This document shows positions 32,944-43,267 of a stretch of 64,000 nt of DNA, piece after piece (the stretch's first letter is position 1; each line of letters begins with the position of its first letter). The notes beneath the pieces were generated by a model, which was given only the letters and a program-made list of their open reading frames with translations, was not told where the DNA came from and did not search any database. The translations under genes were made by a program, and so were the position numbers. Source of the DNA: Coenobita brevimanus. Taxonomy: Eukaryota; Arthropoda; Malacostraca; Decapoda; Coenobitidae. The stretch is from assembly GCA_032717465.1 (NCBI GenBank), contig CM064715.1, positions 37,145,604 through 37,209,603 of the forward strand, read 5' to 3'.

Positions 32944-33185
32944 AAACAGTATAAAATAATAACATGCAGGGTCATCAATAAAAAGTGAGTATGCAAGGAA
33001 GATACTCTCTACACTTTGCTAAAATTAGTTATATGTTGATTTAATGAAAAAGCGGTACGTCTTAGGGGTGGTACATGACTTCGTTGAGAACACTTATCAG
33101 TAACATATGTTGTAGGCCTATACTACTTTACCTGTCATTTCTTGTCATTGCTCCCAGACGTACGATTCAATCAGCTGTGTTTACA
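32623..33185 (+). repeat. Left arm of ~560-bp inverted repeat
   Basis: It pairs with 33753-34277 from GCGAAATTTTTTTTCCTGCC to CAGCTGTGTTTACA, including a (GA)n tract at about 32898-32939 that faces a (TC)n tract in the other arm. The arms are mostly identical, with a small insertion in the right arm near 34157-34180. Confidence 0.9.
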
Positions 33186-33334
33186 GGAGAGAGAGAGAGA
33201 GGTTAATGACCCATAATATTTAATCACCTAAAACGCTTTTCATGATCATTCTTAAGGGTTAACCTTGGTAATTTCTGCTGCAAGCTGGGAAATATTGGTA
33301 TCAATGATGCCTGAATATCAATGTTTCATTAGAC

Positions 33335-33500
33335 ATTTTCTTAGGTATATATGTCAGGTTAGATTTCAGATTATTTTCTTGTTTTTCTTAGGTATATTAG
33401 TGAAATCATTTGTCAGGTTAGATTTCAGATTATTTTCTTGTTTTTCTTAGGTATATTAGGAAAATCATATGTCAGGTTACATTTCAGATTATTTTCATGT
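33335..33500 (+). repeat. ~60-bp minisatellite, three units
   Basis: Unit TTCTTAGGTATATTA...TGTCAGGTTAGATTTCAGATTATTTTC (shown with a gap), repeated about three times in the hairpin spacer. The first unit is shorter. Confidence 0.85.
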
Positions 33501-33752
33501 TCTCATGTCCTTTATTTCATGTTAAGTATGCTTGAAGGGTTTTTGTATTTGATGAAATGCAAAGCTTTATTTGTTACGGTATAATCTTTATTAAATATTA
33601 CACAGCACCAGGCACCATATGCTATTTCCCATGTGCTGATGACAGGCATTGGGTCAGACATGAGACATTATAGACCATTGTGTGCAAAATAAGTAAATCA
33701 AGAGAAACAAGGAATTAAAAAAATAAACTCACTGTGATGCGCCATTGCCGAT

Positions 33753-33936
33753 TGTAAACACAGCTGATTGAATCGTACGTCTGGGAGCAATGACAAGAAA
33801 TGACAGGTAAAGTAGTATTGGCCTACAACATATGTTACTGATAAGTGTTCTCAACGAGCAGTCAGGTACCACCCCTAAGACGTACCGCATTTTCATTAAA
33901 TCAACATATAACTAATTTTAGCAAAGTGTAGAGAGT

Positions 33937-33984
<48 letters not shown>

Positions 33985-34277
33985 GACGAGTGACGAAGTA
34001 AAGACAGTGGTATGGCCTCTTTTTATATTTATTTAAGCTAAGGCAGCGAAAACTATATGACCTCTATGTCTCTATTATTCTTTCAATCCATGTAAAATAT
34101 AGATAGTCAGGTATTATATTTATAGTCAAGCATAAAAAAAGTAAATAATTGTGATGAATACTAAACCTGGCATCCGATATGGCTCACTGCTGCGCGGCGT
34201 TGCCAAACTAAACACAGGGCAACGGTGCCATATGTGCAAAGTGGGGGAACTGGGCAGGAAAAAAAATTTCGCGGGCG
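33753..34277 (-). repeat. Right arm of ~560-bp inverted repeat
   Basis: Reverse complement of 32623-33185, separated from it by a ~567-bp spacer. Confidence 0.9.
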
Positions 34278-34374
34278 GGCAACCTTTTCAGAGCAAGGGC
34301 CAGATGAGACTTTCAGGAGCAGCCCAGGGCCGAAGTGACAAATGAGAACACAAAAGTGACTATATACAAGAATT

Positions 34375-34603
34375 TTATTGGAAAACATGCAAATCAGTGA
34401 GACAGCTGGTGCTGCTTGCCATGATGAAATGATTCAATGTCTGGCTCGATTGATGATGCAAACAACAGGAGAATGTCATTGAAGTGACGGTCTGAGAGCT
34501 GGGAATGGAGGCAGACTTCATGTACTTCATTTTGGAGAAGAATTGTTCGCAACAGTAGGTCCTGCCAAATATGGCCATGATGCACTGAACATGTGCAATG
34601 CAT
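34375..34603 (-). pseudogene. hAT transposase C-terminal remnant
   Basis: Across two minus-strand frames: FGRTYCCEQFFSKMKYMKSA, then QLSDRHFNDILLLFASSIEP. This matches the hAT dimerization block with the YxCEQxFSxMKxIK motif known from GTF2IRD2/EPM2AIP1-like transposases. The upstream catalytic part is not present, and its place is taken by the inverted arms. Confidence 0.75.
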
Positions 34604-34837
34604 TTTGGAAAATTGCTAGAAGGGAGTACGAGATCACAGAAGAAGGACAGCGGAGAACTTTGCCTTCAGTTCATCGTTGTTTTGGTGGGGTTTCGTGGGT
34701 CAATTGCTATGCTCATGCCAAGCAGGTTGGCGGGCCAGAAGCTAGACCTTCACAGGCTGGAGATTTCCCACCCTTGGTCTAAAATAATATATCATCTTGA
34801 GTCAGGCAGTGATGTACCATTACCCAAGTTACATGTA

Positions 34838-35436
34838 CAGTTACCTCCACTTCTAACGAGTGCAACGGGTGGTGTATTAGGTGAAATGTGGTACCAAAGT
34901 GTTTGTTAACATCATAGTAATAGTAAGTGAATGGGCAGGCCCAGCAAAGCTTCCTCTCCGCCCCAGTATCTAGTACCCACAGAAACAATGTTCAGTCAAG
35001 TCATACTCTGTCTGCAAATCCAAGTGTTTGCCACGTATGTATAGAGGAAGGTAGAAAGAAAAATACAGTAATGACATTGGATCCCACTGCTTCTCTGACA
35101 GGAGGTGACTGTGAGGCGAGGTGGAACGTAGGAGAGGGGGGACAGGTGGTGGGAGCGCATGTTTTGAAACTCTGTTTCGTTTTGAAAGATGAAGGGTGTG
35201 ATTATACAGATCCTCTGAGGTGATCTGTAACTCCGTATGCACTAACATGTATTGGATGAATGTTGGAGTCTTAATGTTCGTCATACAATGTGGTGAACAA
35301 GCGTAGTTTAGCATAAATGTTAGAAGGTGTGATGTCCGGTGTCTTGAAATGTGGTTCATCTGAGTCTAATGTTTGTGTGGCTCAACTGCTGTAACATAAT
35401 TGTGGCTGAAATAAGGGGGCCATAAATTATTCGTGA
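34838..35436 (+). repeat. Left ~600-bp terminal inverted repeat
   Basis: Reverse complement of 44984-45592 along its whole length, with scattered differences. Shared landmarks are CAAACACTTGGATTTGCAG and ACCACCTGTCC. Confidence 0.85.
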
Positions 35437-36070
35437 TTAACCCGCCGCATGCCAGCTATTTTTACCCCTATGGATTACCCCAGTGCCAGCCATTTTGACC
35501 TTTTTTTTGTTTGGCTAAAATGATAGATTTTGATGTGGAAACAACGAATTTCGTCATTAAAAATGCTAACTGAGGCTCGGAAATGAGTTTTATTGAGTCC
35601 TGCTTACTCGTGTACAGGTATAGTCGCTCACTCACGCTCACCACGTACGTGAGAGAAAGCCGTTATCTATGTAAGGTATAACTCATGTATTTCAGCTGGG
35701 AAGGTATAGCAATGTTCAGTACACTTTTCTGATTACTTTTTACTTCAGCATCTATCACAATTTGCGTGTCTTTCTCACTGTGAATGCATTGTCTTACACT
35801 CACTTGAAGATAAGTACAACCTGATTTCATTACTCACAGTCCTGGCACTTACAAGAAGGTATTTACAACTTAATTTCACTATATAGTCCTTACACTTACA
35901 AAAAAATATTTACAACTTACACTTACATGAAAATACTTACAAAATGCCTTCACTATGTACAGCACTGGGTGAGGCACACAGGCAGAGTGAGGCAGAGCCA
36001 GCATGAGGGGGGGAGCGAGTGAGTGTGTGGCCTTGACAGCCTGAGGGATGGTAGAGGAACAGTTACTTTA
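35437..36070. mobile_element. piggyBac-family terminus, far end not found
   Basis: TTAACCCGCCGCATGCCAGC at 35437 matches the right-hand ends of the MITEs at 25400 and 29192 (TTAACCCGCCCCATCCCGAC). It also matches the following subterminal ATTTTGACC repeat and the GGCT...GATTTTGATG stretch. It therefore looks like a relative inserted in reverse. A degenerate ~45-bp tandem repeat (CTTACA...TATTTACAACTT) fills 35790-35940. The opposite TTAA end was not located. Confidence 0.5.
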
Positions 36071-36282
36071 CATGCCGGCCAATTTTTACCTGCAAATCTT
36101 GGAAAATCGGTTGCAGTGAAGTTTTTTATTTGAAACCGTTTTAAGTTCACTGGAGAGCCTGTATCTAAAAATAAGGAAACGTTCTGATCCTCACATACAG
36201 CTGGTATCAAGATACACTCATTTCCCAACATGCCTCCTATGTGAATTTTGGACTTGTTTTTCTTTACGTTTGTTCGTTTTTT
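35953..36282 (-). pseudogene. Gypsy protease in the -1 frame after gag
   Basis: Open in the -1 frame from the slippery site at 36276-36282: NVKKNKSKIHIGGMLGNECI, then SLFLDTGSPVNL, the aspartic protease active site (DTG). Homology to protease appears to end near 36075 (FPRFAGKNWPA); the rest of the ORF is unrelated. The intact protease would cleave the Gag-Pol polyprotein. Truncated by rearrangement. Confidence 0.75.
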
Positions 36283-37712
36283 GTCATGACTTGGTCTTCC
36301 CCTGATTTGAACATGGACACAATTTTTTCTACTGTTTTGCAGTCACTGGTCCAGTGCCCTTGGTATCTATGATGCCTACAGTAAGGACCAAATCCTTGTG
36401 TCTTTTGTCTATCCTCTTTTGCTTTGATAAAGCATTCATACCTTGTGTGTCCTGGTTTTGCGCAATAATGACATAGAATGGACCTATCTCTTGACCGTGA
36501 CCTACGAGGTGACTTCCCATAAGTAGTGTTGTTTATGGCGAGAGACCTGCTCGGGCTGCGCGAAAACTTATGAAACTGTCTGTAGCCTGGTGTTTGTGAT
36601 CGAGCCCTCGTCACGTTTGGTTGTTTGCTCTGCCTGCTTTCGGGTCGCAATCAATTTTGTTCTCTGTTTGGGGTCGGTGTAGATGTTTTCACAGCTGATA
36701 CTGTCCCAGGTACTCTCATTCTACTCGAATGTGCGGGTGTGTCGACCATACCTGCTTTACTGCATTGCATCTCTACCTCGTTCATTAAGTCCAGTAAGCA
36801 CATGCCTGGGGTGTACGTGATCGTCTTGGCGATCTCAAGGGTCCTATCAGGTAGTTTACACAAGGCAGCTACATAACCAATGATGTCCACGACGAGGTCT
36901 GGGGACATCTTTCCATCATCTGTTATCCAATTTGAGTTTTCCAAAGTAACTAACAATGTTCTTTTGATTGTGGAGACATCAGCAGTTATTTCACTGAGTA
37001 CATGGTTTGTAGTGTGCTCCCTTACAAGATCTACAATCTTATGTAATTCTGGAATTACACCAGGCAAGAAGTTCATACCTCCAGAAAATTTCTTCAAAAA
37101 TTCAGTTTTAAATTCATCATATGTCCTAGCTTTAAGGAGCTTGTCAGATCTCAATAAATTGCTTGCTGGACATCTTTCCTGGCTTATGCAAGATGAAAAA
37201 ATGGCAATTTTCTCTTGTTCATCTAGTATGTGGCGCTTGATGAACATTTGTTCGCACTGACTGACTAATGAAATAACATCAATGCGATCATTTACCGTGC
37301 CAGAGAATTTGGGGGCAGTTTTATCTTCATGGTACACGTACACATGAGGTGGGGTTGTTAGATCTGCGGTATTTGTTTCGTGATTCATTTTCACTGTTTG
37401 CTCTGTTAATTTAACTTGGACTTGTTTATCGTTGTGTGAGGGAATGGTGGAATATATTCGGCCGGAACGGTGAACCCTGTTAAGTGTATTGGCATATGTG
37501 TGCAAGTTAGCGACAAAGTCCTCACTTGCTACGTCAGAGGGGGTTTCCCACTCATCATCTGGAACTGACATATTTGTTTCTTGGTCTTTAATTTGTAGTG
37601 AGTTTTGTACAAGGGGTGTGTCGCCTTGGTGCTCTCCTAATTGTGAATCTGTTGTGGCTAATTGTGTTTCATCTGGTATTAACGTGGGTGGTGGCGAAAA
37701 TATCCCTGTCAT
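36264..37712 (-). pseudogene. Gypsy gag, one internal TGA
   Basis: Starts MTGIFSPPPTLIPDETQ at 37712. The capsid-like part has DKTAPKFSGTVNDRIDVISL, ARTYDEFKTEFLKKFSG and LDLMNEVEMQCSKAGM. A TGA at 36651-36653 interrupts an otherwise continuous frame. After it come a basic Arg/Ser region and two zinc motifs, CHYCAKPGHTRYEC (CX2CX4HX4C) and CRHHRYQGHWTSDC. It ends at 36264-36266. A AAAAAAC heptamer lies just before the stop. With one nonsense change in about 480 codons, it is the best preserved gag in the window. Confidence 0.85.
36276..36282 (-). promoter_or_regulatory. -1 ribosomal frameshift site A AAA AAC (gag-pol)
   Basis: On the minus strand the gag codons ACA AAA AAC contain the canonical slippery heptamer A AAA AAC in the correct phase, three codons before the gag stop. 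The protease ORF is open in exactly the -1 frame. Programmed -1 shifting at this heptamer is well established for retroviral gag-pro junctions. Whether a downstream RNA structure exists was not computed. Confidence 0.65.
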
Positions 37713-38643
37713 TAAGATATGGTGTTATGAAAGACGCCTTTTGTTTATTTATGTCCTAACTAAATAGATGAGTAAATGAGTTGAAATAAATGATAGATAG
37801 TGAGTGTACAAGTGTATATATGGAAATAAGTAAAGAAGTTGAATATACCTAATTTTAGCACTGAGAAGAAATGAGTAAGTATAATTTCACCCACTTGATT
37901 CAGATCGTAGAGGTGTGTCGATGCAAATGTCGATCTCGGAAGAAAAATGCAGGGTTGACTGAAGATCTCTTGATAAATCTAGTGCTATGTTGATGGACGA
38001 TATTACTCAGGAAATTCCATGGCCTGGTGCTTGTGGTGGTTAACAGCTGTCACAGGCAAACCTCAGCATAGAACGTCGAATTTCCAACTCAATACTGTGG
38101 AAATAAATGAGTATGAGTAGGAGCTATGTGAATAATGAGTAATGAGTAGTGGGTGAGAAGTGCCTGGTGTCAGTCACACGTTGCTTGGCGTGGCAAACTC
38201 GCGTTGTGATGTCATCTCAGTACATGGTGACGTCGGCTTCCTACACTGGTAGCTGTGGTGAATACTGAATAGCGATGCGAAACCTGGGTGAAGAAAGGTG
38301 AGTAAGTCGCGTTATAAATGTGGCTCTGGTGTTTTGCTGCGTGTCTTGACCTCTGCATCAGCGATGGAGGTAGGCGGGAGAGAGTGGTGGGGGTTTGTGT
38401 GCTTGTTGCTTTGGTCTTTCCTCTTCTTTACTTGCTTTGTTTTTTATTCTTCTTGCTGCTGCTAGAAGTTACGTGAAGATTATAGAGTTGTTTTGTAGAC
38501 TTGTAGGCTATTTGCATTGTACACTGTATTTTGTAGGAATTCACTGTAGAACTGAAGCTAATCTTTTAGAGTCTTGCCTGCTTTTGTAGAAATTCGCTTT
38601 TGATTCGGAGACGATGTCCGTAGTTCCGCTTGCCACCAAATAA

Positions 38644-39185
38644 TGTCATAAAAGACTTTGTAGTTACTTGTAGAGAAGGTTTGTTGTTTAGTTGTCACTC
38701 TCGATTTCTTGTAGTAGGAATTAAAGATGAATACAGTGAGTGGATCTTAATTTATTATCTTCAGAGAAATCTAAGTTGAGCAGGGTATGTCTTACAGAGA
38801 CAATATAATAAGTAAGTCTAGTTGAGCCCTTCTTTCTTGTTCACTCTCTCCACTACCTGTCGGTTCAAATGCTAGCCTCCTTCTGAGCTCTCCTTCCTAA
38901 ATTCTGGTGAAACAGGGGTCATGTCACGTGTGTTACACTGTGGTTAGAAAGTTCCAGAAACCTGTGTGTGAGTATGTGTGTATGTCACTAGGCTTTGTTC
39001 CCCTGCTATCTCGCTGACACACTACCTACATCATCCCCTGACATTGCTACTTCCTATGTGTCGTCAACATTTCCTCAGTTAACTTGCAAGATCATTTCCC
39101 TTTCCCAGGCTCGCATGGAGCTGTCTATCTATCTATTTATCTATCTATCTATTATGATTTGTAATTATAATATGGACTCATAACA
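38644..39185 (-). repeat. LTR of the gag-protease gypsy fragment
   Basis: 542 bp; on the minus strand TGTTATGAGTCC to CTTTTATGACA. Four bases later TTTGGTGGCAAGCGG is a probable primer-binding site, placing this as the 5' LTR of the gag at 37712-36264. It contains (TCTA)n at 39122-39154. The 3' LTR is absent. Between the primer site and gag (37713-38600) is a leader without a convincing gene. Confidence 0.7.
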
Positions 39186-39507
39186 CCACCTGCCCACCTC
39201 CTCACTTGCTTCTACTCAACAACAGTCCACTTCCACACACATCTTGCCACCAAGCAGGGTGGTCAAGCCCTTCCACTCTCTCTATTCCTGCAACATTTCC
39301 TTTGTCTCCTGATACCCCATACCAATGACCAACCTCCCCTAAAGTACCCCCTAACCTGCCAAATATTCTATTCTATTTATTTCTAACTGCCTTGGGGATG
39401 TCGTTTTCAATCTTCAGCGTCATCGGACACGACATCACAGATATCTTTACTATCAAAATCTTTTGTCAAACTTCAGGTTATGAATCTCGTATGATGGCTT
39501 TAACACT

Positions 39508-42500
39508 TTAACCGCGGGTGTCATTCCAGAATGACATCGACAAAACTGGACCAAACCACGGGTGTCATTCTGGAATGTTCGTGAATATTTTGAACACTGC
39601 GCGTTTTTCCTGTGCGCAAATTGTTCACGCAGAGTAGCTGTCGAGTTCTTTCACGCCAGCCATCCATCTCCCTCCTCCCACCCCGAGGGGGCCCCCCCCA
39701 CCCCTGCCCTGACACGCATCAGTCAGTATCTGTCCAGCTCTGTGCGTGATACTGGCTCTCCGTCCCGACTCATCGTCGCTCGCTTCCTCCTCGCAAATGA
39801 TTAGTGCTAGTGTGCCTTCGACCTCTACACCGGTGAAGGAACTGCCAACGGCGAGGCAGAAGGGGTTGAGCACTCCAGAAATTAGAACAGAGCTGGACAA
39901 AACTGTAAGTACAACTCTGGATTGTGGCAGTGAGAGTGATACACTTACAGCAAGTAGTGACGATTTTGCAGTGATTGGTGGTGAACCCTTTACCATTGAC
40001 AGTGACAGTGATGAAAGTGAGCGTGTAATTTCCCCACCACCACCCCCAACTTACTCTGGGAAAGGGAAGGCGCCTATGGGGAAAATTGGTGTTGTACATG
40101 GGAAGGGAGTGAAGCACAGACTCACATCTCCTACACCAGGCCCTAGCAAGCATTTCCCACCACTTTCCCATTCCCCTAGCCCTATTGCCCTCACATCATC
40201 TTCATCTTCTGCCGTGCCCTCTCCTCAGTCTACATCATCTGAGGAATATGAATTCCCAGAGCCTGCACAGCGAGGGAAGGCAGGCCGTGCAGGCCGTGCA
40301 GGCAGGGTAAGCAGGGCAGGCCGGCCTAGAACAAAGGGGATGCGTGGTAGTTGGAGGGCAAAGCTGGGCGATAAGTGAGGTGATAAGCGGGGAAGAAAGG
40401 GTCAAATTTCACCATGCACCAGGTCAGTAACCCCCTCGCCTGCCCTCCGCTCAGCTCCCTCACCCTCGCCAACCCCCCACTCACCGCCCCAGCACTCACC
40501 CCCCTCCCGCTCGCCTCCTGCCTCGCCCCCCTCCCGCTCGCCTCCTGCCTCACCTCCTGCCTCACCCATTGCCTCCACCTCAGCTCCTTCTCACGGGGAA
40601 ACGAGTGCAATGCGACCTGCCACTTCCACTGAACCACGCACAGGGAAAGTTGATGCATTTGTTTGGTCTGATGGTGCAGATTTTCAGCCACACAATCCGC
40701 CGTTTGATATGACAAATGCTGGAATACAGCCTGCCTTTCCATGCAACGCAGGAGATGATTTTGTTGACTACTTCCTGGCCTTCATGGATGACGAAATCGT
40801 GCAGCATGTCAGCGATGAGACCAATAGGTATGCAGCTCAGTGTGCAGCAGAAGGGCTGGGCCCTATTGGCTCACCAAAGCAAGTGTCGTGGTTGCCTGTC
40901 GGGATCAGAGAGCTGTATGTGTTCTTTGCACTGATGTTCTTGATGCCCCATATCAGGAGACATGAGTTGGAGGAGTACTGGCTCGTGGATGACATTACTT
41001 CTATCCCAACATTCGGGAAGTATATGTCACAGGATCGGTTCCGACAGCTGCTAGGATACCTGCACTTCGCTGACAATGGAAACCTGTCCCAAACTGACCC
41101 TTTGTGGAAAGTGAGGGATTTTCTCAACAGGATTAGGGATCGATTTATGCGATTTTTCCGTCCTATGCAGAAAGTCGTCATAGACGAATCCCTGGTATTG
41201 TTCAGAGGACGTCTCAAATTCATGCAGTACATCCCCAGCAAACGCCACCGCTTTGGGATAAAGTTCTTTGTGCTGTGTGACTGTGAGACGGGGTATATCC
41301 TTGATTTCGTCATCTACTCTGCAAGCACAATGGACGTGAACAGGAAAGACCCCCTTGGCTTCTCTGGCTCCGTTGTAAAAGTGCTGATGGAGAGGTATTT
41401 TGGAGGGAATCATGTGCTGTACGCAGACAATTATTACACAGCACCGAAACTCTCCAAATACCTGGCTGAACATGGCATTGGCACTGCTGGCACTGTATGG
41501 AGCTATAGGAAAGAGTGGCCAAGTTTCCCAGAAGCATCATCCTCATCCAAGGGAGATGTGCACCTGAAGAAGTCAGACAAGCTTCTGGCGATCAGGTGGC
41601 ATGACAAGAAGGTCGTGAATATAATCAGCACCATCCACAAGGGGGAATTGAAGAGAACTGGGAAGGTCAGCTACAGGACGGGAGAGCCAATCATGAAGCC
41701 TGATGCCGTCATTGATTACAATGTGAGCATGAGACTTGTTGATAAGTCTGATATGATGATTGGCGAAATAGACTGTCTCAGGAGAAACACCCGATGGTAC
41801 AGGAAGGCTTGCCTGCACATGCTCGATATGTGCATGCTCAACGCCTTCATCCTCTACAAGACACAAGTCGGGGGCATAAGGCAACCATCCCTGAGACAGT
41901 TCTCCAAGACTGTCGTGCAGCAGCTGCTTGCACGATTTGGTCAGGTGACGGCATTGATCCCGAGGCGACACTCTGACACACAACCTGACCGTCTTGAGTG
42001 CCGCAATTACATGAGCCAGCACCCGCTTGTGAAATTGCCTCTTACCGCAGGCGGCAGTTTGTCACAGGGCCGCTGCAGAGTATGTCATAACACCACACGG
42101 AGGCCTCGGACGAGAAAAATGAGCACACACCAGTGCCAGGAATGCCAAGTCGCTCTCTGTGTGACTCCGTGCTTTGCCGAGTACCACTCTCTGAGTAAAT
42201 ACTGAAAGTGACAGTGATATACAGTGATGCGACAGTGACGTGCTTTACCAATAATTGTATAATGGATAATGCAGTAATAAGGGATATTTTGCCTAGAAAA
42301 AAATGTAAATATTGGCCAGTATAATAAGTGATATTGTAATAAGAGAATCTGCGGCACTTGTGTAATTCTGCGGCACTTGTGTAATTCTGTGATGCGACAG
42401 TGGCGCAATATAGTAATAAGTGCAGTGTAAACATAATGTATATTGCCCAGATTATATGTAAAATAATATTAGAAGTTAGAAATAATGAAAATATCGCCGC

Positions 42501-42895
42501 TAACCAAACGTCAGTGAGCGGGTGAAGCCGCAGTGAAGTGCAGGCGCAGCCGCAGTGAAGTGCCTTTTACCTACCTCAGTGAACACAGAGTGGGTGTTTA
42601 TCGTATGTGTAGTGTTCATATATGTTTATATTACTATTATCAGAGAGTGGTTGGCATTTGGTACTGGTGTGTGGGGCGTAAAATAGTGATTTTACACCCC
42701 TCACTTCTAACGGCACTGCCCGTCCTGTGAAAGTCAACAAAGTCATGAAACCTACATCAATGGAAAGCTGAAGGTTAGTACTTTCTAATGGTACCTTTAT
42801 TCTGTGCAGAGTTATTAAGGTTTAAAGGTTTGTTTACATTTAGCTGAAACCCCCGCGGGAGAGGACAGTCAGGCCAAAACAATGCCTGCGGTTAA
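39508..42895 (+). mobile_element. Nearly intact piggyBac transposon (3.39 kb)
   Basis: TTAA at 39508-39511 and 42892-42895. Left end CCGCGGGTGTCATTCC; right end (minus) CCGCAGGCATTGTTTT. Two palindromic boxes, TGTCATTCCAGAATGACA at 39519 and TGTCATTCTGGAATGTTC at 39563, are 44 bp apart. One long transposase gene with a single in-frame stop lies inside. No other insertion interrupts it, so it is among the younger elements here. Confidence 0.92.
39797..42205 (+). pseudogene. piggyBac transposase with one in-frame TGA
   Basis: I choose ATG at 39797 (context GCAAATGA); an in-frame ATG at 39746 also exists. The ~803-codon frame is longer than the ~594-aa T. ni enzyme because of a disordered, Ser/Pro/acidic N-terminal extension with GRAGRAG repeats. 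A lone TGA at 40376-40378 sits in GDK-stop-GDKR, so CGA to TGA is likely. The DDE_Tnp_1_7 domain has catalytic Asp near residues 463 (VVIDESL), 544 (YADNYYTA) and 649-652 (VDKSD). The C-terminal Cys-rich zinc domain has CRVC, CQEC and C-H pairs. It cuts and pastes at TTAA. The part from ATG 40610 is fully open (531 aa) and holds all catalytic residues. Confidence 0.92.
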
Positions 42896-43267
42896 AGGGT
42901 TAAACAATAATACCATAAAGAAGTTTCGCTTCCCATCTACAATCACGATCATTACGGTGCTCGGTAACCATTGCACATCATGATACAGTATTTTAGGTCC
43001 TGCTTCCCTTTGTCCTTGGATCGATATACTATGTGTGCCCATTTTCTGTCATGAAATTGCAAGGATAGTATCGGGCCAGTATTCACTGTTACAGAGGCAT
43101 ATCGTTGGTGTGGTTTTGCTAGGGAAATTGCATAGTCTAGCCTTGTTTGTCAATGAGGCCAGTAATGCAATTGGCCAATTCAGATCTATGTTAACACAAT
43201 AGATGACGTCTACAACGTTTGTGTGTGATAAACGGACATATAACGAACTGCAACACTGGCAACATTA
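42896..43267. other. No gene; diverged duplicate of the palindrome arm
   Basis: 43020-43170 resembles 43270-43420 in the same orientation (TGTCTGTC/TGTGTGCC...ACAAGGAT, ATATCG.TGGTGTGG). The internal palindrome of the large element therefore seems to have an additional, diverged arm copy. Confidence 0.4.

Larger units (their letters stand above)
32615..34776 (-). mobile_element. hAT element with an internal hairpin (2.16 kb)
   Basis: Ends CAGGGGCGGGCA and (minus) CAAGGGTGGGAAA with 8-bp target duplications GTCTAAAG (32607-32614) and GTCTAAAA (34777-34784), as expected for hAT. The insertion splits the codons of the gypsy RNase H-integrase linker. Inside are two ~550-bp inverted arms, a spacer with a minisatellite, and a transposase C-terminal remnant. 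Confidence 0.85.

Noticed and set aside
32898..33980. CRISPR-like array in regularly repeated DNA
   Set aside because: The repeats are one inverted pair and a three-unit minisatellite. There are no short direct repeats with unique spacers, and the DNA is eukaryotic.
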